Part shown: positions 1-10,717 of the stretch, one piece after another
Position numbering within the stretch: the first letter of the stretch is position 1
Layout: every line of letters starts with the position of its first letter
Assembly (NCBI RefSeq): GCF_003688895.1
Contig: NZ_REFV01000003.1
Coordinates: 62,001 to 126,000, forward strand
Origin: Dokdonia sinensis
Lineage (GTDB): Bacteria; Bacteroidota; Bacteroidia; Flavobacteriales; Flavobacteriaceae
Reading direction: 5' to 3'
Length of the DNA stretch: 64,000 nucleotides
Notes under the pieces: model-generated
What the model was told of the DNA's origin: nothing
Database searches by the model: none
The model's input: the letters and a program-made list of their open reading frames with translations, nothing else
Program-made: the position numbers and the translations under genes

Positions 1-573
1 GTCGGTATTTGATTTCCTTAAATCAAAAGACATCACTTTCTTTCTAGGAAAAAGCTCCTGAATCATTCCTACTGCCAGCATATTAGTTCGGGCAATGATA
101 TAGTCTGAATAATCGTCACCACGGTAGGTGCCTATAAAAATGTGGTCATCTGCTAGCATAACATCACCACCTTCAATATGTGCCTCTTCGGGCAATCTAA
201 AAACGTGCGTCGCTGGCACTTGATTTATCACATGCTGTATCGCATCAATTTCCTCTTCTCGGTCTGGAAGAATGTTAGCCTTAAAGAACCTATTGTCAAT
301 AACAAAACCAATGTCCCTAGTAAAAATCTGATTAAGATTCTTTATTATTTCTGGCCTAAACACCTGTACATCGTATTTATGAAAAACTGCAGCCACAGCT
401 TCCATCTCTGGCACCATATCTTTTTCTAAGGGATATGTGCCCTCACGCAAGTGAAGTGCAGACTTAGGGTCATAAGCATCCTCCAGTTTTGGTGTAGGAC
501 CATTACTTTTGGCAGTTCCTAGGACTACTGCTCTAAGGCGAGAGGTTTCATTCTGTACATTGAGTTTAAGCAT
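1..573 (-). CDS. DDAH / arginine deiminase-family amidinohydrolase, 3' part missing
   Basis: The frame opens with ATG at 573 and runs off the left edge after 191 codons without a stop. The translation carries FTRDIGFVID around residues 84-93 and HIEGGDVML around 132-140. These are the substrate-binding FxRD and the His-x-Glu-Gly-Gly-Asp motif of the dimethylarginine dimethylaminohydrolase, arginine deiminase and amidinotransferase fold. The catalytic Cys would lie in the missing C-terminal part, so the exact reaction (dimethylarginine, arginine or another guanidino substrate) cannot be decided. It is expected to be cytoplasmic. It follows the GyrI-like gene on the same strand, 74 bases downstream. 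Confidence 0.75.
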   Translation of the reverse strand, partial: MLKLNVQNETSRLRAVVLGTAKSNGPTPKLEDAYDPKSALHLREGTYPLEKDMVPEMEAVAAVFHKYDVQVFRPEIIKNLNQIFTRDIGFVIDNRFFKANILPDREEEIDAIQHVINQVPATHVFRLPEEAHIEGGDVMLADDHIFIGTYRGDDYSDYIIARTNMLAVGMIQELFPRKKVMSFDLRKSNTD

Positions 574-647
574 AAAGCGAAGATAAAAATTCCAAACCTT
601 AAAATATCAATTTAAAAATTGGAAAATAAATGGAATCATAAACACTG

Positions 648-1148
648 TTATTTTACAAGTGGCACCCAAAATTCTTCTTGAGATAATGGATCCATAGGAC
701 CTTTATAATTCTCATCCATATATTCAAACTGAGGACGAGCGTCCAATTCATACGGAGAATGAGGCAACCAATCTGTCATCACATATTTTACTAAATCCCC
801 AAAATCTCGCGGTAGTCCCTGATATTCAAATACAGCCCAATGTCCTTCTGGAATCTGTAAAACTTCCAATCCTTGAGGAATCTTTTTAAAACTCATTACA
901 GCCACTCCTGCCCACTTCTCAAAAAATGTGGTGGGAAGAAATGGCTCCTTCAGGAATGAATCATCGTATATCTGGATACTATAGCTACCAGCATCTGCCC
1001 TGTGCACAATTTCCTTTTTACGAGGTCCGAATGATTGCCACAATTGTTGTGTCGTATTTTCTGCAAGAGACATTCGGCTGTGTATCCCAACGATATGGAT
1101 AGCCTCTCTTTTTATAACTTTTGGGTCTCGGAATAGTTTTGTTTTCAC
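648..1148 (-). CDS. GyrI-like / AraC effector-binding domain protein
   Basis: From KREAIHIVGIHSRMSLAEN onward the protein matches the GyrI-like (AraC effector-binding) fold. It includes the PRKKEI segment, the GHWAVFEYQG strand and a closing EEFWVPLVK, which resembles the usual 'E.wiPi' ending. Stand-alone members bind small molecules or act as modulators; no DNA-binding domain is present. No ATG lies upstream of the domain. The open frame can begin with GTG at 1148 (166 aa, preferred) or TTG at 1187. The longer version would begin inside a copy of the dispersed palindrome and translate it as LSRKR, so I regard it as spurious. The gene lies just after the citrate synthase terminator. Confidence 0.7.
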   Translation of the reverse strand: MKTKLFRDPKVIKREAIHIVGIHSRMSLAENTTQQLWQSFGPRKKEIVHRADAGSYSIQIYDDSFLKEPFLPTTFFEKWAGVAVMSFKKIPQGLEVLQIPEGHWAVFEYQGLPRDFGDLVKYVMTDWLPHSPYELDARPQFEYMDENYKGPMDPLSQEEFWVPLVK

Positions 1149-1170
1149 GAAAGTGAAGATAAAATTTTTA

Positions 1171-1186
1171 CGCTTTCGCGAAAGCA
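1171..1186. repeat. Dispersed palindrome copy 1
   Basis: CGCTTTCGCGAAAGCA, one mismatch at the right end. It lies just upstream of the GyrI-like gene, with a degenerate second copy (TTTCACGAAAGTGA) at about 1143-1156. Confidence 0.85.
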
Positions 1187-1201
1187 AAATGGATTATAAA
1201 A

Positions 1202-1228
1202 AAAGAGCAAGCACAATGCTCGCTCTTT
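1202..1228 (-). terminator. gltA intrinsic terminator
   Basis: On the minus strand AAAGAGCGAGCA pairs with TGCTTGCTCTTT (one G-U pair) around a 3-base loop, followed by a run of T. It lies 26 bases after the citrate synthase stop. Confidence 0.8.
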
Positions 1229-1253
1229 AATGAATAACTTTATACGTTCTGAT

Positions 1254-2540
1254 CTATCTTTTTGAAACTTCTTTGAATTCTCTAAAGTTTTCTCCGGTAT
1301 ACACTTGACGTGGACGACCTATAGGTTCTTTGTTTTCCCTCATCTCTTTCCATTGTGCTATCCATCCCGGAAGACGGCCTAAGGCAAACATTACCGTAAA
1401 CATCTCTACAGGTATGTCTAATGCTCGGTATATAATTCCAGAATAAAAATCTACATTAGGATACAACTTACGATCTACAAAATAAGAATCTTCCAGAGCT
1501 TCCTTCTCAAGACCTTTTGCGATATCAAGAACCGGGTCTTCGATTCCTAACTGATTTAAAACGTCATCTGCAGCAACTTTTATGATTTTTGCACGTGGGT
1601 CAAAATTCTTGTACACGCGGTGACCGAAGCCCATCAAACGGAAAGGATCTTCTTTATCCTTTGCCTTAGCCATATATTTTTTGGTATCGCCACCGTCTTC
1701 TTTAATACTTTCGAGCATCTCAATAACCGCCTGGTTTGCACCGCCGTGTAATGGTCCCCAAAGTGCACATATTCCAGAAGATATAGATGCAAATAGTCCC
1801 GCGTGTGATGACCCTACCATACGTACTGTACTTGTCGAACAGTTTTGCTCGTGGTCTGCGTGTAAGATGAGTAATTTATCTAAAGCGTCTATAACAGCTT
1901 TATCTACTTTGTATTCTTCATTAGGTTTTGCAAACATCATTTTGTGCAGATTCTCAACGTAGCCTAGCGAGTTATCGCCATAGTCAAGTGGCTGGCTTTT
2001 TTTCTTGCGCATAGCCCATGCAGCAAGAACAGGAAACTTAGCAAGTAATTTTACTATGGTCCTGTACATATCTTCTTCTGAATCTACATTTACCGAAGAT
2101 GGGTTGAAGGCTATAAGGGCAGACGTTAATGCGCTCAAAACACCCATAGGATGAGCTGATTTAGGAAAACCATCTAGGATTTTCTTCATGTCCTCGTCTA
2201 CGTGCGACTCAGCCTTAATGTCTTTATCAAATTTATCTAGTTGAACCTGAGTCGGAAGTTCTCCAAAAATCAATAGGTAAGCTACTTCTAAAAAGCTTGC
2301 TTTTTCTGCTAGTGCCTCAATAGCGTAACCACGGTAGCGCAAAATTCCTTCTTCACCGTCTAAAAAAGTAATTGCGCTCTGACAAGATCCAGTATTTTTA
2401 TAACCAGGATCAATTGTAGTGACACCTCCTGTTGCTCCTCTGAGCGTTTTGATATCTATTGCTCTCTCCTGCTCAGTTCCTGTAATGATAGGAAATTCAT
2501 AGCTCTGTCCGTCTATCGTTAGTGTCGCCTTGTCTGCCAT
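1254..2540 (-). CDS. gltA: Citrate synthase
   Basis: This 428-aa protein is a type II (hexameric, bacterial) citrate synthase, which condenses acetyl-CoA and oxaloacetate at the entry of the TCA cycle. The catalytic residues are all in place: His265 in WGPLHGGANQ, His307 in FGHRVY and Asp364 in PNVDFYSG. HADHEQN is at about residues 228-234. The length matches the family. It has its own terminator and sits downstream of a 730-base intergenic stretch that separates it from enolase, so it is probably a separate transcription unit. Confidence 0.97.
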   Translation of the reverse strand: MADKATLTIDGQSYEFPIITGTEQERAIDIKTLRGATGGVTTIDPGYKNTGSCQSAITFLDGEEGILRYRGYAIEALAEKASFLEVAYLLIFGELPTQVQLDKFDKDIKAESHVDEDMKKILDGFPKSAHPMGVLSALTSALIAFNPSSVNVDSEEDMYRTIVKLLAKFPVLAAWAMRKKKSQPLDYGDNSLGYVENLHKMMFAKPNEEYKVDKAVIDALDKLLILHADHEQNCSTSTVRMVGSSHAGLFASISSGICALWGPLHGGANQAVIEMLESIKEDGGDTKKYMAKAKDKEDPFRLMGFGHRVYKNFDPRAKIIKVAADDVLNQLGIEDPVLDIAKGLEKEALEDSYFVDRKLYPNVDFYSGIIYRALDIPVEMFTVMFALGRLPGWIAQWKEMRENKEPIGRPRQVYTGENFREFKEVSKR

Positions 2541-2681
2541 TCTCTTATTATCGTTTTATTGTGATTATCTTTTTTTGAGGAATGCTAAATTACGAAAAAA
2601 GAGTCGCTTTTATTAACATTTACCTACCACAGCAGGTTAAAAAAAGCTTAAAATGAATTTTCGTTTTATTCCATAAAAAAA

Positions 2682-2717
2682 GACTTGCACCATAGCACAA
2701 GCCTTTTTACCCAACTT
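2682..2717 (-). terminator. Hairpin unit B with upstream AAGTTGGGTAA box
   Basis: Reading the minus strand, AAGTTGGGTAA (2717-2707) is followed after three bases by GGCTTGTGC, loop TATG, GTGCAAGTC (stem with G-U pairs) and then seven T. It has the form of an intrinsic terminator. The T-run continues to about 2675. Confidence 0.6.
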
Positions 2718-2757
2718 CAAAATAAACTCCAGTCTCCTGAAGTATGTTTTTAAAAAA

Positions 2758-2807
2758 GAACGGGTGACTAACACAAGGTCAAACCGACCCGTTCTCTTAC
2801 CCAACTT
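2758..2807 (-). terminator. Hairpin unit A with upstream AAGTTGGGTAA box
   Basis: On the minus strand AAGTTGGGTAA (2807-2797) precedes a stem formed by 2787-2794 and 2758-2765 (ACCCGTTC with GAACGGGT), followed by CTTTTTT. It is the same layout as unit B, 90 bases away. Confidence 0.55.
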
Positions 2808-2916
2808 AAAATCGTCATTTACACTTGTTATAGCTCATGGTAATTCTAATTGCCGGGTATGAAGTCATTGAGAAGTGCGATTTCAAAAAAATTCGGGAGA
2901 GTGATCTTTTTTAGAT

Positions 2917-2930
2917 CGCTTTCGCGAAAG
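2917..2930. repeat. Dispersed palindrome copy 2
   Basis: CGCTTTCGCGAAAG followed by TA, intergenic, between the eno terminator and hairpin unit A. Confidence 0.8.
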
Positions 2931-3224
2931 TAAAACCAATATCAAATCGCAGTAGGTATTCTCTAAGCGACGTTCATAACATTTGGGATTAGAAAAGTAG
3001 CTAAAATGCTCACTTATACTGTTTTGTGTGTGTAATATTTTTCTTACTTATTAAAAAATAAAATACAACTATTTGATTATTAATTATTTAAATAAATAAA
3101 TTTTGTTGAAAACAATACTCCTAGAGGAACAAAAAGATACAAAAAGGAAGATTTCCATTAGAATAAACCAGTAAAACTTACATTTAAACAGGATCAAAAT
3201 GTCATTTGTCGTTGTTTTACATAA

Positions 3225-3252
3225 AAAAACCTCTCAATTCTGAGAGGTTTTT
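3225..3252 (-). terminator. eno intrinsic terminator
   Basis: A perfect 12-bp stem, AAAAACCTCTCA with TGAGAGGTTTTT, around a 4-base loop, flanked by A and T runs so that it could work in both directions. It begins 22 bases after the enolase stop. Confidence 0.9.
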
Positions 3253-3274
3253 AATAAATTTAAATAATCAGTTT

Positions 3275-4582
<1,308 letters not shown>

Positions 4583-4641
4583 TTATAAAGGTACAATATG
4601 TCTTATGTTCTTAGATAAAATGTGATGCGTAATCACGATAA

Positions 4642-4657
4642 CGTTTTCGCGAAAGCG
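4642..4657. repeat. Dispersed palindrome copy 3
   Basis: CGTTTTCGCGAAAGCG, one substitution in the left arm, between the carA terminator and eno. Confidence 0.8.
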
Positions 4658-4675
4658 TGACTATTTAAATAGAAA

Positions 4676-4697
4676 AACCTGATGTTTCCATCAGGTT
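4676..4697 (-). terminator. carA intrinsic terminator
   Basis: A 9-bp stem AACCTGATG / CATCAGGTT around TTTC. On the minus strand it is followed by TTTC and an AT-rich tail. It starts just after the carA stop at 4705. Confidence 0.85.
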
Positions 4698-4704
4698 CAA
4701 ATAA

Positions 4705-5817
4705 CTATGCTGTTACGCTTTTAATGTTGTCTATAAACTGGTCAAAAAGGTAGGTTGCATCATTAGGGCCAGGACTAGCCTCTGGATGATACTGCACAGA
4801 AAAACAATTTTTGTTTTTCATTCTAATTCCTGCAACAGTATGATCGTTAAGGTGTACATGTGTGATTTCAAGATCTGCATTTGCCTCTGTCTCCTCACGA
4901 TTAATGGCAAAACCGTGGTTCTGAGAAGTGACTTCACCCTTACCAGTAAGTAAATTCTTTATAGGATGATTAATTCCTCTATGCCCGTTGTGCATTTTGT
5001 AGGTAGAAATACCATTTGCTAGCGCAATTACTTGATGTCCCAGACAAATGCCAAAGAGCGGGTTGTCGTCTGCAATTATATCTTTTGCTACCTGTACAGC
5101 ATTTTCCAGCGGCTCTGGATCTCCAGGCCCGTTAGACAAAAAATAACCATCTGGATTCCACGATTTCATCTCTTGATAGGTGGTATCAAATGGAAAAACT
5201 TTAATGTACGTCCCACGCTTTGCAAGGTTGCGAAGTATATTACGCTTTATACCGATGTCCAAAGCAGCAATTTTAATAGGAGCATTCTCTTCTCCAAAAA
5301 AATAAGGTTCTTTTGTAGAAACTCTGGATGCAAGCTCAAGTCCATTCATACTGGGAACCTGGCTTAGTTCCTTTTTTAACACTTCAATATTATCGACCTC
5401 CGTAGAAATCACGGCGTTCATAGCTCCATTGTCTCTTATATAAGCTACCAAGGCACGTGTATCTACATCTGAAATTGCTAAGAGGTTATTCTTATTTAAG
5501 AATTCTTGTAACGACTCCTGAGCGCCCTGTCTTGAATATGTATAACTGAAGTTTCTACAAATTAATCCTGAAATTTTAACTCCATCTGATTCGGTTTCTT
5601 CATCTGTCGCACCGTAATTTCCGATGTGAGCATTTGTAGTTACCATGAGCTGACCAAAATAAGAAGGATCAGTAAAAATTTCCTGATACCCAGTCATTCC
5701 CGTATTGAAACAAACTTCCCCAAAAGAAGTTCCCTCTTTATTGCCTACAGATTTTCCGTGAAAAATAGTGCCGTCTGCAAGTAAGATAAGAGCTGGACGG
5801 TTAGATTGATATTTCAT
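4705..5817 (-). CDS. carA: Carbamoyl-phosphate synthase small subunit
   Basis: The 370-aa glutamine amidotransferase subunit supplies ammonia to CarB for carbamoyl phosphate, feeding pyrimidine and arginine synthesis. It has the N-terminal CPSase small-chain domain (FGEVCFNTGMTGYQE) and a class I amidotransferase domain. The catalytic triad is visible as Cys258 in FGICLGHQ with His344 and Glu346 in QYHPEASPG. carB is not next to it in this window. A TATTTTTG promoter element and the rplQ terminator lie just upstream, so it is transcribed separately from the ribosomal block although it follows it on the same strand. Confidence 0.97.
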   Translation of the reverse strand: MKYQSNRPALILLADGTIFHGKSVGNKEGTSFGEVCFNTGMTGYQEIFTDPSYFGQLMVTTNAHIGNYGATDEETESDGVKISGLICRNFSYTYSRQGAQESLQEFLNKNNLLAISDVDTRALVAYIRDNGAMNAVISTEVDNIEVLKKELSQVPSMNGLELASRVSTKEPYFFGEENAPIKIAALDIGIKRNILRNLAKRGTYIKVFPFDTTYQEMKSWNPDGYFLSNGPGDPEPLENAVQVAKDIIADDNPLFGICLGHQVIALANGISTYKMHNGHRGINHPIKNLLTGKGEVTSQNHGFAINREETEANADLEITHVHLNDHTVAGIRMKNKNCFSVQYHPEASPGPNDATYLFDQFIDNIKSVTA

Positions 5818-5860
5818 ATAAACATTCTAGTTTGAGTATTGCACCACATTAAATGTTGTA

Positions 5861-5868
5861 CAAAAATA
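5861..5868 (-). promoter_or_regulatory. Candidate -7 box of carA promoter
   Basis: On the minus strand TATTTTTG fits the Bacteroidota -7 consensus TANNTTTG exactly, 43 bases before the carA ATG and just past the rplQ terminator. No clear TTTG -33 element is at the expected distance. Confidence 0.4.
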
Positions 5869-5888
5869 ATTGATTTAATTACATAAAA

Positions 5889-5919
5889 AAAGGGATTTGC
5901 CTAAACGACAAATCCCTTT
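5889..5919 (-). terminator. Terminator of the ribosomal protein block
   Basis: An 11-bp stem AAAGGGATTTG / CAAATCCCTTT around nine bases, with seven T following on the minus strand. It lies 26 bases after the rplQ stop and ends the long str-S10-spc-alpha unit. Confidence 0.9.
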
Positions 5920-5944
5920 ATTATATTATTCTATGATGAAGTGA

Positions 5945-6409
5945 TTACTCTTCCTCATTGCTTGCAACTGGAGTTACTGGTGCGTCAGCTTTTTTACTTC
6001 TACCACGACGAGTAGATTTCTTCTTAGCTGGTTTACCTGCATTATAGATTTCATTGTAATCTACAAGCTCAATCATTGCCATATCTGCATTATCCCCTAG
6101 ACGATTACCTAGTTTGATAATACGTGTATATCCACCTGGACGATCTCCTATTTTTGCTGCAACATCTCTGAAAAGCTCTGTTACTGCATCCTTCTGACGA
6201 AGCTTTGCAAATACAATACGACGGTTATGAGTCGTATCTTCTTTTGACTTTGTAATCATAGGCTCTACAAATTGTTTAAGCGCTTTCGCCTTAGCAACTG
6301 TAGTATTAATTCTTTTATGTTCTATAAGAGAACAAGCCATATTTGCAAGCATAGACTTTCTGTGAGCAGTCTTTCTTCCTAAGTGGTTAAATTTCTTTCC
6401 GTGTCTCAT
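5945..6409 (-). CDS. rplQ: 50S ribosomal protein L17
   Basis: L17 (154 aa) opens with [21 protein letters not shown], the hallmark of the family, and lines the exit-tunnel region of the large subunit. The protein is longer than the E. coli form (127 aa). The extra C-terminal stretch is rich in Lys, Arg, Ala and Thr and ends in an acidic SNEEE; such tails are common in Bacteroidota. It is the last gene of the block, 103 bases after rpoA, with one palindrome copy in that gap, and is followed by a strong terminator. Confidence 0.97.
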   Translation of the reverse strand: MRHGKKFNHLGRKTAHRKSMLANMACSLIEHKRINTTVAKAKALKQFVEPMITKSKEDTTHNRRIVFAKLRQKDAVTELFRDVAAKIGDRPGGYTRIIKLGNRLGDNADMAMIELVDYNEIYNAGKPAKKKSTRRGRSKKADAPVTPVASNEEE

Positions 6410-6492
6410 GACATTTGGTTTTTAACATCATCTTGCTCAATCTGCCTCGTGCAGAGAGTAAAATATGATGTTTACTTAATATAATTATTTCT

Positions 6493-6510
6493 TACGCTTT
6501 CGCGAAAGCT
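6493..6510. repeat. Dispersed palindrome copy 4
   Basis: TACGCTTTCGCGAAAGCT in the rpoA-rplQ gap, two bases from the rpoA stop codon. Confidence 0.85.
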
Positions 6511-6512
6511 TA

Positions 6513-7505
6513 TTAATCCTTATCTAATTTATACTTCGCAAGATCCATTCCGAAGTTTAGACCTTTAACATTAACAAGTTCTTCAAGCTCAGTAAGTGAT
6601 TTTTTACCGAAGTTTCTAAACTTCATTAAATCATTTTTGTTGTAAGACACAAGATCTCCTAAAGTCTCAACTTCCGCAGCTTTAAGGCAGTTCAGCGCAC
6701 GAACCGAAAGGTCCATATCAATGAGTTTTGTCTTAAGCAATTGACGCATATGAAGCGATTCTTCATCATACGTCTCAGTTTGTGCAATCTCATCTGCCTC
6801 AAGCGTAATACGCTCATCAGAAAAGAGCATAAAGTGATGAATTAATGTTTTTGCCGCTTCAGTAAGAGCATCCTTAGGATGTATTGAACCGTCTGTTATA
6901 ATTTCAAAAACCAACTTTTCGTAATCAGTCTTTTGCTCAACACGGTAATTTTCAATACTGTATTTTACATTTCTTATAGGGGTATAAATAGAATCTGTAA
7001 AAATTGTGCCTAATGGTGCATTAGATTTTTTGTTTTCTTCTGCAGGGACATAACCTCTACCTTTTTCTATGGTAATTTCCATATTTAAATTTACCTTCTT
7101 GTCCATATTTGCCACCACAAGTTCAGGGTTAAGCACTTGGAATCCAGAAATAAATTTTTGAAAATCTCCAGCAGTAAGTTGATCAATACCAGAAAGTGAA
7201 ATAGTAACAGTTTCGTTATCTATCTCTTCTATCTGCCTTTTGAAACGTACTTGTTTAAGATTTAAGATGATTTCAGTTACATCTTCAACTACACCAGCCA
7301 ATGTAGAAAACTCGTGATCCACACCTTCAACACGTACTGAGGTAATTGCAAAACCTTCTAAAGACGAAAGTAAAACTCGTCTAAGAGCGTTTCCTACAGT
7401 TAACCCGTAACCTGGTTCTAAAGGTCTGAATTCGAATTTACCTTCAAAATCAGTAGAGTCAATCATAATGACTTTATCCGGTTTCTGGAAATTTAATATT
7501 GCCAT
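6513..7505 (-). CDS. rpoA: DNA-directed RNA polymerase subunit alpha
   Basis: At 330 aa this is a full-length alpha subunit. The N-terminal dimerisation and assembly domain shows [25 protein letters not shown] near residue 27. A linker leads to the C-terminal domain with the helix-hairpin-helix [15 protein letters not shown] near residue 290, which binds upstream DNA and activators. It is placed between rpsD (26-base gap) and rplQ as in most bacteria, and is expected to be co-expressed with the ribosomal proteins. Confidence 0.98.
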   Translation of the reverse strand: MAILNFQKPDKVIMIDSTDFEGKFEFRPLEPGYGLTVGNALRRVLLSSLEGFAITSVRVEGVDHEFSTLAGVVEDVTEIILNLKQVRFKRQIEEIDNETVTISLSGIDQLTAGDFQKFISGFQVLNPELVVANMDKKVNLNMEITIEKGRGYVPAEENKKSNAPLGTIFTDSIYTPIRNVKYSIENYRVEQKTDYEKLVFEIITDGSIHPKDALTEAAKTLIHHFMLFSDERITLEADEIAQTETYDEESLHMRQLLKTKLIDMDLSVRALNCLKAAEVETLGDLVSYNKNDLMKFRNFGKKSLTELEELVNVKGLNFGMDLAKYKLDKD

Positions 7506-7531
7506 ATCGTGTTTTCTAGCTTTGGTTAATA

Positions 7532-8137
7532 TTATTTAGAATATAATTCGACGATGAACTGCTCGTTGATGTTTTCAGGGATCTGAAGACGTTGCGGAAC
7601 AGATACATAAGTCCCTTCTTTCTTATCGTTATTCCAAGTTATCCACTCGTATACGTGCGAAGCATTTTGTAGTGAATCTGAAATAGCTGTAAGAGATTTT
7701 GATTTTTCTCTAACTGCAATAACATCTCCTGGTTTAACAGCATAAGAAGGAATGTTTACTAGTTCACCATTTACAGTAATGTGACGGTGAGAAACTAACT
7801 GACGAGCACCTCTTCTAGATGAAGATATACCCATTCTATATACCACATTGTCTAAACGACCCTCACAAAGCTGAAGTAAAACCTCACCCGTAATTCCTGG
7901 GGCACGGTTTGCTTTGTCATAAAGGTTTCTGAACTGACGCTCTAGAATCCCATAAGTGTATTTTGCTTTTTGCTTTTCGGCCAACTGTATTGCGTATTCA
8001 GATTTCTTTCCTCTACGTCTGTTGTTACCGTGTTGTCCTGGAGGATAATTTCTTTTTTCAAAAGATTTATCTTCTCCAAAAATCGCTTCACCGAATTTAC
8101 GGGCGATTTTAGTCTTGGGACCAGTATATCTTGCCAT
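7532..8137 (-). CDS. rpsD: 30S ribosomal protein S4
   Basis: S4 (201 aa) is a primary 16S rRNA-binding protein that nucleates assembly of the 30S body. It shows the N-terminal [17 protein letters not shown] segment and the S4 RNA-binding domain ([31 protein letters not shown]) at about residues 93-125. In many bacteria S4 represses the alpha operon. The 90-base gap to rpsK upstream could hold a leader, though I see no recognisable structure there. Confidence 0.97.
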   Translation of the reverse strand: MARYTGPKTKIARKFGEAIFGEDKSFEKRNYPPGQHGNNRRRGKKSEYAIQLAEKQKAKYTYGILERQFRNLYDKANRAPGITGEVLLQLCEGRLDNVVYRMGISSSRRGARQLVSHRHITVNGELVNIPSYAVKPGDVIAVREKSKSLTAISDSLQNASHVYEWITWNNDKKEGTYVSVPQRLQIPENINEQFIVELYSK

Positions 8138-8227
8138 TTCTTAAGTTGTTTGTTAAAGGGGGTAAGGAATTAAGGTCAATCCTTCGCAAACCGTGCTCCC
8201 TTCAGATATTTATACTATTATAATTAA

Positions 8228-8611
8228 TTAAACGCGACGTCTCTTAGGTGGACGACATCCATTGTGTGGCATAGGTGTAACATCAATAATTTCTGTTACT
8301 TCTACTCCGCCATTATGAATTGCACGAATAGCCGACTCACGCCCGTTACCAGGTCCTTTCACATAAACCTTAACTTTACGTAAACCTGCTTCGTGAGCAA
8401 CCTTTACACATTCTTCCGCTGCTACCTGAGCTGCATAAGGAGTATTTTTCTTAGAACCTCTGAAACCCATTTTACCGGCAGATGACCAAGAGATTACATC
8501 TCCCTTTTTATTTGTTAAAGAGATAAGGATGTTGTTAAATGAAGCAGAAACGTGAGCTTCTCCTACAGACTCAACAACAACTTTACGTTTTTTTGCACTT
8601 TGCTTTGCCAT
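8228..8611 (-). CDS. rpsK: 30S ribosomal protein S11
   Basis: S11 (127 aa) lines the platform of the small subunit near the mRNA exit. The family ending [14 protein letters not shown] and the core [33 protein letters not shown] are intact. It follows rpsM after 11 bases. Confidence 0.97.
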   Translation of the reverse strand: MAKQSAKKRKVVVESVGEAHVSASFNNILISLTNKKGDVISWSSAGKMGFRGSKKNTPYAAQVAAEECVKVAHEAGLRKVKVYVKGPGNGRESAIRAIHNGGVEVTEIIDVTPMPHNGCRPPKRRRV

Positions 8612-8622
8612 TACTTCAGGTA

Positions 8623-8997
8623 TTATTTAGTTGCTTTCTTCTTGTTTGCAACAGTTTTACGTTTTCCTTTTCTAGTACGCGAGTTATTTTTAGTACGTTG
8701 TCCACGAAGTGGAAGACCCACACGGTGACGTATACCACGATAACAACCAATGTCCATAAGACGTTTGATGTTTAACTGAACTTCACTACGTAATTCACCT
8801 TCAATAGTGTAAGTACCTACTGCGTCACGTATACGACCAATTTCATCATCGTCCCAATCTGAAACTTTTTTACTCACGTCCACCTTTGCTTCTGCTAAGA
8901 TTTCTTGTGCTCTACTCTTTCCGATTCCAAAGATGTAAGTTAATGCAATTACACCTCTCTTTTGTTTTGGGATATCTATCCCTGCAATTCTAGCCAT
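8623..8997 (-). CDS. rpsM: 30S ribosomal protein S13
   Basis: S13 (124 aa) contacts tRNA and the large subunit from the head of the 30S. It starts with [26 protein letters not shown] and holds the [25 protein letters not shown] block with a basic tail that reaches the P site. It lies five bases after rpmJ in the spc-alpha junction. Confidence 0.97.
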   Translation of the reverse strand: MARIAGIDIPKQKRGVIALTYIFGIGKSRAQEILAEAKVDVSKKVSDWDDDEIGRIRDAVGTYTIEGELRSEVQLNIKRLMDIGCYRGIRHRVGLPLRGQRTKNNSRTRKGKRKTVANKKKATK

Positions 8998-9002
8998 AAC
9001 TA

Positions 9003-9119
9003 TTAACCTTGTCTTTGTTTAAACCTAGGGTTCTTTTTGTTAATTACGTATAATCTGCCTTTGCGACGTACAATCTTGCAATCGGCACTTCTTTTCTTTA
9101 CTGATGCTCTTACTTTCAT
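9003..9119 (-). CDS. rpmJ: 50S ribosomal protein L36, zinc-free form
   Basis: A 38-codon gene that reads [20 protein letters not shown] and ends in PRFKQRQG, clearly L36. The classical protein binds zinc through three Cys and one His. Here only Cys14 remains, the other ligand positions being Ser, Asn and Phe, so this is the C-minus form that does not need zinc. It sits between infA (18-base gap) and rpsM, the usual place at the spc-alpha junction. Confidence 0.95.
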   Translation of the reverse strand: MKVRASVKKRSADCKIVRRKGRLYVINKKNPRFKQRQG

Positions 9120-9137
9120 ATCAAGCTTATTTTCCGC

Positions 9138-9353
9138 TTAGTAGCGGTACGTTATGCGAGCCTTTGACAAGTCGTAAGGGCTCATTTCTAATTTAACTTT
9201 ATCTCCAGGCAACAACTTAATGTAGTGCATACGCATTTTACCTGATATATGTGCTGTCACTACGTGACCATTTTCTAATTCTACTCTAAACATCGCGTTA
9301 GACAATGCTTCGATTATAGATCCATCCTGTTCTATTGCCGGTTGTTTTGCCAT
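9138..9353 (-). CDS. infA: Translation initiation factor IF-1
   Basis: IF-1 (71 aa) is a single S1-like OB-fold that covers the A site during initiation. The sequence has [32 protein letters not shown] and [22 protein letters not shown], typical of the family. Its ATG overlaps the secY stop codon by one base (TAATG), implying translational coupling. Confidence 0.97.
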   Translation of the reverse strand: MAKQPAIEQDGSIIEALSNAMFRVELENGHVVTAHISGKMRMHYIKLLPGDKVKLEMSPYDLSKARITYRY

Positions 9354-10705
9354 TATGCTACTGCTTTTCGATTTTTACCAGATTTCATAAGGCCATCGTA
9401 ATGTCTATTCAGCAAATACGAATTTACCTGCTGCATTGTATCGATAGCAACACCAACCATAATGAGAAGCGATGTACCTCCATAAAACAATGCCCATCCC
9501 TGAGTCATACCAAAGACATTAACAGCAATTGCTGGAAATATTGCTATTGCAGCTAAAAATATAGAGCCTGGCAACGTTATTTGAGACATAATTCTATCCA
9601 AGTATTCTGCGGTTTCAGTTCCAGGGCGAATGCCTGCAATAAAACCTCCACTACGCTTAAGATCATCTGCCATTTTATTGGTAGGAACAGTAATCGCTGT
9701 ATAAAAATATGTAAATACAATTATCAACAAAGCAAATACTAGATTATACCAAAAACCAAAGAGGTTATTACCAAAATTAGCTTGCAGCCAGATTCCTGCA
9801 CCCGTTTCTTTTAACCACGCTGTACCTCCAATCAATCCAGGAACAAACATTATTGCTTGCGCAAAGATAATAGGCATTACCCCAGAAGCATTAAGTTTTA
9901 ACGGAATATACTGTCGGTTTCCAAACACATTTTTCTCATAACTCCCAGTAGCAGTTCTTCTTGCGTAGGAAACAGGTATCTGTCTTACAGCCATCACCAA
10001 GAGGACACTAAGTAAGATAATTACAAACCAGACTACAATTTCGATAAGAATAAGAATAACTCCCCCGTTAGATTGTGTTACACGTGCTGCCCATTCTTGT
10101 AAAAAAGATGAAGGTAAATTAGCAATAATCCCAACCATAATCAATAATGAAATTCCATTTCCAATACCCTTATCTGTAATTTTCTCCCCTAACCACATTG
10201 CAAACACACAACCTGTTACAAGAATTAATACTGAAGATATATAGAATGTAGGAGTTAGTCCCATTACAAAAGCACTAGTTCCACCCATAAGCGAAGGTAG
10301 TGCGGCAAGGTAACCAGGTGCCTGGAGTAAACAAATTCCGATGGTCAACCATCGCGTAATTTGATTAATCTTGCGGCGTCCACTTTCTCCTTCTTTTTGT
10401 AGCTTCTGAAGATACGGAATAGCTATACCCATCAATTGTACAACGATAGAAGCAGAGATGTAAGGCATAATTCCTAATGCAAATACAGAGGCATTAGAAA
10501 ATGCTCCACCTGTAAATGCAGCAAGAAGACCCAACAAACCTTCATCAGTATTATCTCTTAGTCCTTCTAACTGAGACGCATCAATACCTGGTAAAACTAC
10601 CTGAGCACCAAATCGATAAACTAAAAGAAGTGTTAGCGTCAGAATAATTCTATTCCTAAGCTCCTCTATCTTCCATACATTATTTATAGTATCTAAAAAT
10701 TTCAT
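9353..10705 (-). CDS. secY: Protein translocase subunit SecY
   Basis: At 450 aa with ten predicted hydrophobic segments, this is the channel subunit of the Sec translocon in the inner membrane. Diagnostic stretches include the plug region near [36 protein letters not shown], the [17 protein letters not shown] loop and the [18 protein letters not shown] cytoplasmic loop that contacts ribosome and SecA. It lies 12 bases after rplO, the standard spc position, and is coupled to infA. Confidence 0.97.
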   Translation of the reverse strand: MKFLDTINNVWKIEELRNRIILTLTLLLVYRFGAQVVLPGIDASQLEGLRDNTDEGLLGLLAAFTGGAFSNASVFALGIMPYISASIVVQLMGIAIPYLQKLQKEGESGRRKINQITRWLTIGICLLQAPGYLAALPSLMGGTSAFVMGLTPTFYISSVLILVTGCVFAMWLGEKITDKGIGNGISLLIMVGIIANLPSSFLQEWAARVTQSNGGVILILIEIVVWFVIILLSVLLVMAVRQIPVSYARRTATGSYEKNVFGNRQYIPLKLNASGVMPIIFAQAIMFVPGLIGGTAWLKETGAGIWLQANFGNNLFGFWYNLVFALLIIVFTYFYTAITVPTNKMADDLKRSGGFIAGIRPGTETAEYLDRIMSQITLPGSIFLAAIAIFPAIAVNVFGMTQGWALFYGGTSLLIMVGVAIDTMQQVNSYLLNRHYDGLMKSGKNRKAVA

Positions 10706-10717
10706 CCTTGATGGGGT

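Larger units (their letters stand above)
2541..3274. other. 734-base intergenic region between eno and gltA
   Basis: No credible coding frame. It contains the enolase terminator, two further minus-strand hairpin-plus-T units (both preceded by AAGTTGGGTAA), one palindrome copy and an AT-rich segment at about 3040-3120. A small RNA or long 3' region on the minus strand is possible but not demonstrated. Confidence 0.6.

Noticed and set aside
2808-3222. tRNA, 6S RNA or tmRNA gene behind enolase
   Set aside because: I find no cloverleaf arms, CCA end or long pairing; the stretch is mostly AT-rich.
5032-5367. Plus-strand frame of 111 codons inside carA
   Set aside because: Antisense shadow; carA is intact with full catalytic triad.
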